This document shows positions 1-12,120 of a stretch of 64,000 nucleotides of DNA, piece after piece (position 1 is the stretch's first letter; every line of letters starts with the position of its first letter). The position numbers were made by a program, and so were the translations under genes. The DNA lies in assembly GCA_012295275.1 (NCBI GenBank), contig CM022676.1, forward strand, positions 14,628,198 through 14,692,197, in the 5' to 3' direction. Below the pieces are notes generated by a model. That model was not told the DNA's origin, did no database searches, and worked only from the letters and a program-made list of their open reading frames with translations. The stretch comes from Chrysomallon squamiferum (lineage: Eukaryota; Mollusca; Gastropoda; Neomphalida; Peltospiridae).

Positions 1-527
1 CATCAAGTCTACTTCTTTCCAATTAGCAGGAAGTGGTATTTTATATAGACGATTGGATGAACAGGGTAATATGTATCAACCATTGGCTCTCTTTAAGCAA
101 TATACTAGTTTTTTTCTTTTTAATTGGTTTAGATTTTATTATTATTAACAAATTTCCTATTTTAAACAATTACGTCTTCAAACCGTGTACTGTTGTAAAG
201 AGATAAGAAGAACCATCACGATATAAACCAGTGAATATATATATATATATATAAAATATATAATAATATATAATATATATATATATAAAAAAAATAGAAA
301 ACTATAAAAACCAGCGAAGTATATATTATTCATATATTTATTTCATTCATAATAATTTTTCAATAATAAAGATATTTATTGAAATACAGATAAAATAGAT
401 AACATAAATGGTGTAAAAATATGTCATTTCAAAACAAAGAGGGTTGTAAGAGATTGGCAGAAGAGGGTGTTTAGTTAGTTGTAATATTGTTAAAAAACAG
501 GATTTTCACTTTCACAGATTGATGACT

Positions 528-618
528 CGTACAGGATAGTGTTTATTCAGGATAGTCTTTAAACAGGATATTATTTATACATGATACTATTTTTACATGA
601 AACTGTTTACAGGAATTA
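528..618. repeat. Short degenerate tandem repeat, unit about 17-20 bp
   Basis: About five imperfect copies of a unit like CAGGATAGTGTTTAT follow one another, with CAGGATAGT, CAGGATATT, ATGATACT and ATGAAACT variants. It lies in the part of module A copy 1 that has no counterpart in copy 2. No coding potential is seen in 300-980. The array grades into an ordinary AT-rich sequence and then into an (AAATA)n-like tract at 860-965. Confidence 0.4.
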
Positions 619-984
619 GTAATCTTAACGTTAAATTTAATCTTAAACCAACACAAATACCAAACCTGAATTAACTCTAAATCCAAAGTGTGGGATATTA
701 CTTACCTGAATCCTATCTCTACATCTGTCCATCTGAACCACTGATAAACATCATCATAATTTGATCTCAAAGTGTATTATTATCCTAATAACGTCTGAAC
801 TATCACCCTAACCTTAATGTCATCACAACACATATCTTAACCAATAAGAAACTAACAAACAAAAAAATAAATAAATAAATAAATAAATAAATAAAAAAAT
901 AAAAAAATAAAAATAAATAAATAAAAATAAAATAAAATAAAACAAAATAAAAACATAAAATAAAATAGAGAGGTAAAAATATAG

Positions 985-1468
985 AATAAGCCGCTAAAAG
1001 TACATACGACTATATTAGAATGATGATTATGATAATGGTGATGATAATGGAATCTGTTTAAGAAAACAACAACTACTACTATTTCTATTACTAAAACATC
1101 TACTACTACTTCTACTACAATTACTACTGGGACTTCTACTATTAAATCTATGGCTATTATTATAACTACTACTATTACTAATTTATTTATTCATGCTTTA
1201 AGATTAATGCTTATGGAGTTGAGCTTTTTTGGAGTGGATTGATTATATTTCTTGAAGAAACCTTTACCTCCCGGTTAAGAATATATAATTTCTGGACAAC
1301 CGATTTGCAAATCGTTTTATAAGTAATGTTATTCAAACACAAACACACAATCTCACTCACTGTTTACAATATGGCTGCTTACCTTTAAAAACTTCCTGGT
1401 CGAGAATTTCGTAGAAGGGAATAATTGCTGTTTGAAGGTTTTTCTATAGATCACTGATGTGAGGAATC

Positions 1469-1529
<61 letters not shown>

Positions 1530-2240
1530 AACATATTACATGTTCAGCATTGCTGATATTTTTAAGTAAATAATAGCACAGTATATATTAAATCACAATG
1601 AAATACAAACTACCTTCAAATCTGAAAATGGCTGTCTGCTTACACAAAATAGGTCCTTGTTTGTGAGTGGTTTTACTGGAGCTGACAACACGTCACGGAA
1701 ATAATTTCTGTGTGTCGCTGTTAATAAACGTGTCTGCTGATAAACACGTTACTTAAATCTGATGTCCTACAACTCGAAATGCGTGTGACGGTAGATGTAT
1801 GCACATCTTTTTATAAGTATATTTTGTGAAGCGTAATGTAACATGCATATTTTGAACCTGTTACAGAAACAGAGTTATATAATTTGTCCTTACTTATTTT
1901 GTCTGTGAAATATTTATATACATTTCTCACACAGTATACTGAAGAAAAACGTATAGCTAACAAGTGTCTGTATTTAGGTCAGATAGAAATAGTGTGCTAA
2001 TAGTACTGGCGACAAGAAACATTATACCTCGGATCGTGAAAAATGCAGTGTAATTGTGAATTACAAAATATGGGACACTCTTTTATTTATACATATTCTG
2101 AGTCAAAGCGATCAAACTGCCGATGAGACAAATACCACCCTTATTATAGTTATATATATAAATATATATATAAAACAAAAACGTTCAAATCCTAATATTT
2201 ATACTGATCATTTTAGTGTTTTTGTTTTAAATTATTAATT
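985..2240 (-). repeat. Orphan copy of the BTB upstream cassette (module C)
   Basis: This stretch matches 53330-54337 (same orientation) and the reverse complement of 54538-55750. It includes the imperfect (ACT)n patch (1070-1180), the short exon-like block at 1383-1467 with its donor, and a tail that resembles the sequence flanking the 200-N gap. In the palindrome arms the cassette lies upstream of a BTB gene. Here it points towards the window start, where module A sequence lies instead of a BTB gene, so it is orphaned within what is visible. The E-box found in the other copies is degraded here (CACGTT at about 1745). A (AAATA)n microsatellite (1470-1528) separates the exon block from the promoter part. 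Confidence 0.7.
1383..1467 (-). other. Candidate 85-bp 5' exon in orphan cassette
   Basis: On the - strand the block begins after an acceptor-like TATTTTTAG and ends at a donor-like GTAAGC. Length (85 bp) and sequence match the blocks at 53567-53651 and 55210-55294. The reading frame VKQ-LFPS-KFST-KFLK is visible in those copies. No downstream BTB exon follows in this orientation, so it is probably not used. It is called from splice-signal conservation across copies only. Confidence 0.4.
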
Positions 2241-4665
2241 ATTTATCTGCTACACTTATTTCTTTTTATTTACCTATTTCTATTTTTCATTCGTTCGTTC
2301 TTTCTTTCTTTATTATAAAGACCGGAAGACATACAGTGTAATGAATAACACAACTAATACATGCTAATGCAAAATAAATAGAAAATTAAAACAAAATGAA
2401 TGTTAAAATACAGCAGTGTACATTATCAGAAAAAAAAAAAAAAAAACAACAGAAAAACAATGCACCAACAAGAAAAATAATAATAATAATAATAATCATG
2501 AACAAAAAATGAATAATAAATAAATAAATAAAATTAATAAGCAAAAACAAATATAAATAAATAAAATAAAATAAACAAACACACAACAAAAAAAAATGAT
2601 AATATTAAAATGTTACAAATATGTCTTGCCCATTCCTAGTATGCAATTATTGTCATATAAATATTATAGTAAGACATATGCATGATTACTAAATTGCAAA
2701 AATAAAATAGAAAAATAAAATTAAACTTTTTCAAACCCCAAATAGATGTGACATACTTACATTTGATACAAATAATTTTGCCCAGATATTTAAGTTTTCT
2801 TCATGTCTATTTGTTTCATTATTTATCTTACAAGAATATTCTTCTCCATGTGATAACGCATGTTCAGAATATCTTAGAATCCATTTAACGTTAGTTGTTG
2901 GTGTTTGCATTTTGATTTAACTTCTTGGCAATTAACAACATTAAATAGATTATGCTATTTTATTATTATTATTATTATTATTAATCTATTTTTTTCATAA
3001 TAATTCGGGTTGTCTAAAACAATTGTTTGTGCATTTAGTGTAAGTCTTACACAGATGACAGATTAAATAATAAAAAATATATCTACATTAAATGTTAATG
3101 ACAGAGGTCATTTAGACCCCGTTATTATGGTGTCTGGGATATCATTTAGTGAGTTAGCTGAGAAACTGAGTCAAAATCATGATTTTCGCTGAAGTCATAG
3201 TCCCAGTATCAAGATGAGATAATTTAGTTTATGTAGATTCTGGTTATAAACAGTTGGTTATTTTCAGAACACTTGTACAACCTGACGCTTCACCAAACAT
3301 GCTTACAAAATGTCCAAAATGGCGCCAGTTTAGTTTGAATCATTGAAAACGACAGTTTCCTGTGAGTAAGAACAGTCTTCAAAGTTAAATTCTGAAATGT
3401 GTTTTTGTTTTGTTACAAACAAATTGTAAACATTCAGCCTTGTAGTCGTAAGATCTTTGACAATATCATTAATATGTAGACATTTTATCATCATTTATCT
3501 AAATTAATATTTTACAAAAATAGATTATTATTATTATTATTACTAAAAAGGTAAGATAGTAAAACAGTTTGGAACCTGTAAATCATCATTTTATTATTAT
3601 TGTTTTTTTCCACTTTGTTTTTAAAATTTCTTAACTGATTAACAATGGTTAGCAATACTAAACATTTTAATTCAGTCATTACATTTTTAATGTTTTACTG
3701 AAATCATTTTTATTAAATAAATGTATTTACATGTTACTTACATGTACTAATTTATGAAGCTGGTCTAAGGGGAGATAACTTCTTATTTAATGTGATAATT
3801 TTTGTTTTTTGGGGGAGGAATTACTCATTATTTTATTATTATTCCCCAGTTGAAATGATTATTTGCATAATTTAAATTTTAATGTCAGGTATTTCAAATG
3901 TTTATTTTTGGTACTAAATGTAGATAATGTGTGGTTTTATTTTTCTTACTGACAAGTTATTAATAACTTTACTGTGATAATCAAGACCAAGGTTTCAATA
4001 AGTAAACTAAACATTTTCAGTTTATTTATTTGAAATATTCTGGTTGCCATATATTATTTAATATTAAATTGTGAAAGATTTTGTTTTTAGTTATTTTATT
4101 TATTATTATTTTGTTTCATTTGAACTTAGTTGTATATATATATATATATACATTTTAAATTGTTACACTGTTTTTGCAGAAACAATATATGAATATAGAA
4201 TATAATAATTGAATACTTAAGATTTTTTTCATAGAAAATTTGAATATTTTATGAAATGATTTGTTCTGTTTTTAACATGTAGATGTAATTACCATCTCAG
4301 ACTGGTCATGACAAATTTTACTTTTTACATTTTAAAACAAACCAGAGAAAAGTAAAAATCTTGCACATATAAAATAACAAATTAATTTTAAGACTGTCAT
4401 TTATTTTAAAGAAAATTGAAATCAGACCTGTGTCTAATAAATAAGAAGGTTTTATCACTAAATAGAAACCTTACAAATACAAGAAAGTTTTATTATTAAA
4501 CTAGTCATATAAATTAAAAATATAATAAAGTGTTATAACAAAAATTAATCTTTTAACTCACCTTCTTGTAAACTCCACTGGTTTGCTGCTAACATTATCC
4601 AGCACAAACAAACTTTGTCTGTTTTATCCTAATTTGTTTCAGAAATCACATATCAGGTGTGTCAG

Positions 4666-5022
4666 TTACAATAGCAATGTCACTGATGCTGCTGGTTGCT
4701 GTACAAGTGGCTGAGACTGAATGACACTGGCTGCTTGCAATGCAGTTGTTGTCTGATCAGGACACTGTATCACATTAACTGCCGATGTCACCGATGCAGC
4801 CTGCTGCTGCTATACAACTGTCTGCATCTGTGTGAATAAAAAATAAAAGTTGTAAAAAATAAAAATCACAAAAGAGTATGTTCATAAAGATTCCACTGAT
4901 GACATTTTTTTAACAGAAAATTACATATAAAATGAAAACAATTTCAAATGTTTTATCTCAGCTATATACTGCATTTCATATTTATTAGTTCACTTACCAT
5001 CTCCTTGATTAACACCTGTCAT
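4666..5022 (-). pseudogene. Possible two-exon glutamine-rich gene fragment
   Basis: On the - strand an ATG at 5022 opens MTGVNQGD and runs to a good donor (GTAAGT, exon end 4998). A good acceptor (TTATTCACACAG) precedes a second block at 4827. That block read in one frame gives a run rich in Gln, Thr, Ala and Val (for example QQQAASVTSAVNVIQ and TTTALQAASVIQSQ) ending near 4666, but it has an in-frame TAG after QMQTVV. The composition recalls activation regions of CREB/ATF- or Sp-type transcription factors, but no DNA-binding domain is present and I do not identify the gene. The same pair, stop included, recurs at about 26500-26900. The splice phase does not lead cleanly into the Gln-rich frame, so this is either a pseudogene or a chance reading frame. 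Confidence 0.3.
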
Positions 5023-6251
5023 CTGAGTGTTTCTGTCACATTCCATAAACTCCACTAGCCTTTATTTCTTCTTCTCAGAAAACAATCAACACTAGAGTGT
5101 GATAAAGTAGTGTTCTGCTAATAGTGTTAAAATATTTTTCAAGAAAAAACAAAGTATTTACTTATAAGCTCAAGTTTATAATAGTTTAGAGACATCAACA
5201 AAGATATCTCAATCAAATTATAATTCTCTAAGTTAAGATTTCCATAGCTTCATTAACATTTTAAGACCAAAGTAAGTCACAATTGACACATACTAATAAA
5301 CACACATACACATATCAAGAAAAGAAAACATATAAATGAAACAAATAACACTTATTATGAAACTAATAGATAAAAGTTATTTTTTTTTGTTTTACGTCGA
5401 ACCAAAGAAAAGTAAATAAATTGTATTATTCTACATACAATTAATTTATTTAAGAATGACAAATAATAATAATAATAATAATAATGAACTAACAGAAGTA
5501 AAACTGATTTCTTTAGTCCTGTTAAAACAACATTATACCAAAGTCCGTCCAAAACATATAAACTCTTCTTGTTCATTTGTTTATTTATATAAAAAATACA
5601 TGTGAGAAAGTTTTCTTCATTATATATAATTATCAATCTGGATTATTTAAAAATTAATTAATTTTAAACTTTAAATTCTGAATATACCCAATTTATGACG
5701 AGTAATACTTGAACACCGCCAAAAATGTATACAAAATGTTTTTAGATTTTAACGTTAACCATGTTTCATGAATTACTGGAGAAAACATGTCTCCCGAACT
5801 GAACCCGGAAGCATGACTGCATTATACAAAACAAACTTTATCAGCAAGTAATTAATGTACAGCGGTCAGCCTTTAGTTAGTGGTTGTGTAAAACGAACAT
5901 ATTTAACTACAAGGAATTTTGATCATTGCTAAAATATAACAGTTATTACCGTTAAGTCGTGCAGAGAAAAATCAAACATCGATTTCCGAGGTCGGGGTTA
6001 TGCGTTAATTTCCCCCGTATTAGAGAGAGCACCACACTCGAGAACTGTGTCAATTAGACATTCTGAATCAAGTTTTCTGTACTTTACTAAACTTCTGTTG
6101 ATTCATTACTACAATAGACTATTGTGAAAGATAATGTGAAGATAAATATAGTAACCAGTGTCCTACGTACTTCGAGTTAAGCAATCCTATGTCTTTGTTG
6201 TATCGAAATAAAGGCAACACTTAAACATAAGAAGTATTCAACAATAGTCAC

Positions 6252-6253
<2 letters not shown>

Positions 6254-6317
<64 letters not shown>
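6254..6317. repeat. (GA)n microsatellite
   Basis: About 64 bases of uninterrupted GA dinucleotides lie here. The module A copy 2 tract at about 28195-28262 is in the same position, so the tract predates the duplication. Open frames across it (RERE/SLSL) are repeat artefacts. Confidence 0.95.
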
Positions 6318-6319
<2 letters not shown>

Positions 6320-6383
6320 TTTGATTAAATAAACTCAAAAATATAACATAAAATAACACAATTTTTCGGCTTCCACAGTCTGT

Positions 6384-6500
6384 AGATACTCAAATTGCTT
6401 TCCAAACATTGTCATTTCCTCTTCTGCTGGAAGACTGGCAGTTTGCTTTATCTTTTCACTGTTTGCATTGCCAGCACATATGTGTTTTGGGAAAATAAAA
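6384..6500 (-). other. Conserved block, possible decayed exon
   Basis: On the - strand this block reads NANSEKIKQTASLPAEEE followed by MTMFGKQFEYLQTVE, a compact polar frame preceded by an AG. Copy 2 (about 28685-28800) keeps the DNA but has stops in the equivalent frame. In copy 1 a stop also lies a short way upstream. I do not recognise the protein. It may be a remnant exon of the same - strand gene as the fragment at 4666-5022, or only well-conserved duplicated DNA. Confidence 0.2.
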
Positions 6501-8835
6501 GGAACATGTATTTTATACAGACTGATAAATGATGACCTAAACAGGATCAAAAATCAGTTTCAGTGACATAAAACTGACAAGTAACCCTAAAGAATACAGT
6601 TAGCTTTTTCTTAAAACTAAATATGAAAACAAAAGTTAAAATAACAAACGAATGCATCCTATAATATAAAATCAATGAATGTAAGAAATAAAACTATATC
6701 ATTAAAATTATATTTACTCCTTTATAAATGTTTCAGAAGAGATTCTGGTAAATATCAGTTAATCTGTTACAAAAAGTACACATTATTCAAATGAATTCTT
6801 ACACAGTGTAATGGCAGTCTGTTAAACCCTCCAAAGTGTAGTGTTAGTCTCACATGCAGACAGTATTTTCAAATCACTCCCTTTGAATTCTGGGACTCAC
6901 ACAAGCAAAATTTGTCATAGGCTTGAGGAAAATGCTGCAAAAACTGAACTATCCTTTCTCTGTCTTCACATGTAAAACTGTGTGAATTACATTTTCTTCT
7001 GCCTGATTTTTTTTATATCTCTCTAAGTTACTAAATGCTTCAATAACGCAATGAGTTTATAAAGTATAAGCAGACACACATACACATTCAAATGTAATGT
7101 TTAATACCTTAGTCCTTTTCAAAAATAAAGGAGAAATTACAAATTAACTGCTGCTTATATACAAAATACACTAATGATTAGAAAAAGAAATACAAGTTAT
7201 CTCTGCTTTGTTCATTGCAGTGCTTTGTAGAACTCCCAGAATAACCATATCCTTTTCAGCTGCAAAACAAAGAAAATCTATATTCTTATAATACTGCAAC
7301 ACTGGTAAATTATTTCCAATGACTGTCCTAATTCAGATGATAAATAATAATAATAATAATAATAATACAAAAAAAAAAAAAAAAATACGAGCAATCCTTT
7401 TATGTGAAATATAATTATGTATTATTAAGAAATCTATTTTCTAATATAGATTGATATATTAATGCTGTTTATATATTTCAGTCAAAGCATGTCACTAATT
7501 GCATCTTGTGATAACTCTTAATATTTTGTAACATTAGCTGTTACATGTTCTTCATAATGCTGTGATCATACAATTTTAAATTTATAATTTTAATATTTAT
7601 TTTTAACTGTAGCATGTTTTTTAAATATAACTATCTTATACTGTTGTTCAGCTGATTTTATTCCCTTGTTTAATAATTAATATTTATATATTGTTAAATG
7701 TTAAAATAACACAGTTCTTTCTATCTTCAGTGTTTCAGAAACTGATTATTTGTTGCTGAAAGTGGAAATCTTCCTTCAACATCTTAATTTTTGTTTGCTA
7801 CTGGTGATGTGATGTCACCTCTATTTAAACTGGAAAATCATTCAGAGGTAGATATATTTCTTTTTTATATTGATAATTATTTTTAATTTATGAAAATGAC
7901 ACTCCTACATTATCATACATATGTATATGGTTTATTTATTAATTATTTTAAATGTTGTTTTAAAATTAAGCTTCAAAGACTGATCAGGTAGAATTTTATT
8001 TTTATCTTTTGGCATTCTTCTTTTTATTAGAAGAGAAACAACTGAGGTTTGTCTGAAAAAAAACCCAGAGCTTAAAGCATGTTCCTCTGGTTAAAAGTTT
8101 TACAATATTTGTAAGAAATTAAATATATTTATGCATTAATTAATTATTCTAATATATATTGAAAACATGGTGAAAGTAATGAAAAATAAATAGATAAAAT
8201 GGTGAAAACCCTTTATTCCACTCCTGTTTTATTATGACTGTTATTTTTTAGTTTAGTTCTTAGTATTATTTACTGATTTATTTTTATTGTTATGATTATC
8301 ATTATTATTTTAATTTTATTATTGTTATTATCAATGATAAACATTCAGCATCTCTTGGGCCATGTTTTGTATTCCCAAATAATTAACTTTTATAAGTTAA
8401 GTATAAATGTTTTATAAATTTCAGTATACCACATATTTTAGTTATTTCACACAGTTCTCTGGTGTGAGACACTATAAATCTACCTGACTCTGAAGATTTC
8501 TGGTCAAACATCAGCTGACTACTGTCTGAACAAACTGGAGGAAGAATCCCAGCTTTGTTATAAAATGTTCACTTACATCCAGCTACTCACACTTTCAGCA
8601 GGTACTGGCTTTTTAATATTATTCTTTGTTGTTTCTTATTGGAAACAATAAAATAGAATGAATGAAATCAAATGAAAGAATCCTACCTGCTTTAAATATT
8701 TAAGTTAATTCATACCTAACCTTTATCCCAGGAGATCCATCTGGACCTAAAAGCAAAAATATATATTTGTTTTAGTTTTGAAAATGTCATGTTGATCCAG
8801 GAACACTTTGTGTTCCAGATAGAACATCATTTCCA

Positions 8836-8916
8836 GGTGAAAGAGGTAACCATGGAGATCCAGGTGTTAATGGATTACCTGGTCTTAAAGGTGCCCAAGG
8901 GAAATCTGGTTTCCCT
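8836..8916 (+). pseudogene. Collagen triple-helix fragment (9 Gly-X-Y), module A copy 1
   Basis: Nine consecutive Gly-X-Y triplets are readable (GER GNH GDP GVN GLP GLK GAQ GKS GFP), preceded by an acceptor-like TTCCAG. This is the signature of a collagen triple helix. With the NC1 exon at 10168-10366 it fits a type IV (basement-membrane) collagen alpha chain. A further short GDP-SGP piece sits near 8731. The triplet run is open here, but the downstream triplet exon and the NC1 exon are broken, so the locus is a pseudogene or a fragment. The copy at 31754-31830 has a stop just upstream, a Gly-to-Ser change and a frameshift. Confidence 0.65.
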
Positions 8917-9648
8917 CAGCAACAAGATATATCATATTATATGAAATAAACAAATAACCAGAACTGACAGAAATTATAGATAGTTATCAGTTTTCTAATG
9001 ATACTACTAATACTATTAGTTTCCAGCATTTACCAAACTGTAACATGTTTTATATCCAAAGATAGCATTGTCCTTGAAAATGTTAAATGAAATTTATATA
9101 TATTTTTTCATTTAGAAATGTATATTTTATTGTTTCATGGTTTTAAACAGGAGAACCAGATATGCGTTAAACAGCTATGCCTTTTTATGTTTTATTATTT
9201 ATATTTTTTAAAGGTAATCTTCAGACAAACACTACAAACATTTTATAGTCAAAGAAAAACAGGAATGTTATATTGTAAGCACTGAAAATAAAAGTTTTTG
9301 ATGATTTAACTATGAGATTTCATTATTTCTGTAGCCCAAGAAGTGACACTGGAACTTCATTAATAGATAAAAATCTACTTAACACCATTTTTATTTATAC
9401 ATTTTTGGGTTATAAATCATATTTCATGACTAGTTTTAAGAAAAACTATAAAAGAAACCCATAGAAAAGCTGACAATTACCAAATAAAAGTCTGGTCTAA
9501 CAGAAAGCCTTACTTTAAAATTGTTTAATATAGACAAACAACATGTCTTGTACAATTAACTGACTAATACAAATAAAAATACTCAGTTAATTAATATCTG
9601 AATAATAAAATTGTGTTTCTCTCTGGTACATGTTGTGATAGTTTATCA

Positions 9649-9756
9649 GGTAGAAAAGGTGAAGCTGGTTACACCAGAGAACTTGCTATCCATGGAGATC
9701 CTGTGGCACTTGGTGTTCAAGGCCTTCATAGTAATGATGGTGTTCCTAGTCTATGA
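9649..9756 (+). pseudogene. Decayed collagen Gly-X-Y exon, module A copy 1
   Basis: The frame starts GRK GEA GYT and then loses glycine at several third positions (REL, AIH, VAL, SND) before ending in TGA at 9754-9756. Alternating retained triplets (GDP, GVQ, GVP) show the original Gly-X-Y periodicity. A functional triple helix would not tolerate so many glycine losses, so this is decay. The copy at 32535-32642 has the same pattern plus further changes. Confidence 0.6.
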
Positions 9757-10167
9757 GATTTCCTGATGTTTCTGCTAATCCAGATTCTGGTTTCTTGTTT
9801 CACTAAGTGTGTAGATTAGAAAACTGGAGGAGCATACAAGATGTAGGTTGACTACTCACATTTTTATGTCATGGACAACTCCAGAGCACATGTACAGGAT
9901 TTGTGTAGTTGACTGAATGTTATATTTTTTCTTTCTATTGAGCTGTCTTGTTATTGAACTTATGACTTAGTTTCATGTTCTAATATCAAAACTGAAGAGA
10001 AGATTAAATTAATAAATACAAATATTTAAAATGTATTTTTCTTTAAACTGTTTTAAACATTTTAGCTTTTCTCAGGATAAAAATTTACTGAATGAGAAGA
10101 TTGTTAAAGTTTTACAAACTAACAGAAAAACTGTTCTAACAGTAACAAAATAAACATTACACTGCAG

Positions 10168-10366
10168 GTAGTGCTGTCAACTGTTTGAGAAGATTTACAA
10201 CCATGTTTTTATGTTCTGCAACATCAACAATGTGTGCAGCACAACATCACAGAATGATTACAGTTACTGGCTATCGACGCTGCAGCCGATGTTGATGAAG
10301 ATGATGAACTGAGTGAGAGGTGAACAGATCAGGCAGACATCAGCAGTTTGTGAATCTCCAGACCCT
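10168..10366 (+). pseudogene. Type IV collagen NC1 (C4) domain exon, module A copy 1
   Basis: After an acceptor CTGCAG the frame reads [14 protein letters not shown] frameshift follows and the next frame reads [26 protein letters not shown]. The C-LRRF-TM and [17 protein letters not shown] signatures are characteristic of the first half of the collagen IV NC1 domain, the C-terminal globular region that drives chain trimerisation in basement membranes. The exon then shows a TGA, a readable GEQIRQTSAVCE (equivalent to the I-P-ISRCAVCE region) and a good GTAAGT donor at 10367. The frameshift is shared with copy 2 (33067-33268), so it predates the duplication. No later NC1 exon follows in this copy; at about 10550 the homology ends. 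Confidence 0.75.
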
Positions 10367-10549
10367 GTAAGTCCTGCCCTGTAATCATTTTCATAACATT
10401 AATATTCATTACTTTATCATGAATATTCATATTTGTATTTGATTTCCATTGTTCGAGGTAAGTAACTGTGAATACTAAATGATATTTAAAACTGACACAT
10501 GTAGAATGAGAATGTTAACATTTAGCAGTATTCAGTATACATAATCAGT

Positions 10550-12120
10550 TTTTGTTTGTGAATACAATGTTTAATGGGAAGGATTTTGTTTTTACATGAG
10601 TTATATTTGACTGTTTTTCCACCTTGATTAAACTAATTACTGATTATTGAAAGATATAATAATTTTAAAAATACAATTTTCAGTATATGGCTAATTTAAA
10701 AAAGAAATCTGCCTCTGCTGTCTGAAATAAAAACTGATGCATTGTGGGTGTTTAATATATATATATATATAACTATATTGAGGTCAAAATGTAATGTCAG
10801 TTTTATCAGCAAGGTAATATACTGTTATATTGGTTTAATTATCAAAATCAAATAAAAATCAAATAAATAATTTCTTTATGAATAATTATTTAAGATGAAT
10901 TTATAATAGTAATTCTAATCATTATTTTTATCTCAGACTGTTTACATTATTAAATAATATTATACGACTAATGAATCATGCTAAAGATTAGAAGTTTAAA
11001 TCTTTATAACAGTTTTAAATTAATGATTCTTTATTTTATTTGATCAGTGTCCATACATTTTACCTGAAATTGTATCAAGATAAAACATTTAATTAAATTA
11101 TTTTTTATTTAGAAATGATGAAATATAAACATATCTAAAAAATAAAATAAAATAATGATAAATGTAAAAATATATTTTTAAATACTTTGGAAACACTGAT
11201 CTCTGTACAGTTTGTCAGCTTGCCATCAAATGATTTTACATCAAGAACAAAATAACTGCAATATTTACTATTCCAGGATTCTCAATATCCACTCACATTT
11301 CAACATTTTACTATTTGTAAACAAATATAGCTATATACTAATGTTTTTATTTATTTTTAAATAATATTTACTATTTTAGAATTCTCAATGTGCAAATATA
11401 CTTCATCATGCCTTTAGTCTAAAATATTTCATATTGGTGTTGTTGTTGTGTGATGTTGGTGCCGATGTCATCACTCCTATCTTTGTCACCAAATGGTACC
11501 AGGTAACGTAATTATAAAAATGTTACCATTTAAAATAGTTTGAACATTTAAATAAAGACTATTTTATTACTATTTTGTGTCATTGTAAAATGTTCTGAAA
11601 AGAAATTTGCCTATATATTGCTGTGTATGATTTATTAAGTACAAAGTATAAACAGTTAATAACACTGTATTATTACACTTCATTATTGACATGTTAAGTT
11701 GTTATGTATAGAGTTATAATTAGTTCAAAAAAAGGATATTGTTAATTTTTAAATACAAAGTTATAAGTAGTCATGGTACTGGCAAATGTTTTGTTATAAC
11801 TTTATTAACATGTTTGTTTAGAAGTGGTTATGTTAATAAAGTTTTAGATGATAATCAAGGACTTGCTCATGTAAAGATGTTTAAATAATTTGCTATTCCT
11901 GGTTTTACAGGGATCTTTGTGTTTGTTGAGATTCTCAACATAAAGACTGCAGATGAAATAATGTAGAACATTTTAGAAAGTCACCCAGATTTCAGTCTCA
12001 GAGGCAGGTGAGCCTGTCATTACACAGTGAACTGAGACAAAAACAAAACTGTAAACTATGAATTAATCTAACCACTGTTTAACTTGTTAGTCAACTTGGT
12101 TATCAAGTCTTTTAGGTTCA
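10550..12120. other. AT-rich spacer with no gene seen
   Basis: This stretch follows the end of module A homology. It contains a short (TA)n (10758-10770) and long AT-rich runs. A short GT-rich patch at 11430-11505 ends in CCAGGTAACG, which looks like a donor, but no matching exon frame could be recognised. No repeat shared with the rest of the window was noticed. Confidence 0.5.

Larger units (their letters stand above)
1..10550 (+). repeat. Module A, copy 1 (segmental duplication)
   Basis: This block is repeated in the same orientation at about 24308-33425. The opening bases (GATTGGATGAACAGGGTAAT at about 50-70) recur at about 24363, and colinear similarity resumes at about 2811 and runs to about 10550. 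The stretch 300-2810 is absent from the second copy; it holds the orphan cassette at 985-2240. The shared part contains a (GA)n tract (6254-6317), a possible - strand glutamine-rich exon pair (4666-5022), and + strand collagen IV exon remnants (8836-8916, 9649-9756, 10168-10366). The rest (2250-4600, 5100-6200, 6550-8800) is AT-rich with short (ATT)n runs, and I see no gene in it. Similarity is judged by eye; percent identity was not computed. Confidence 0.85.
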
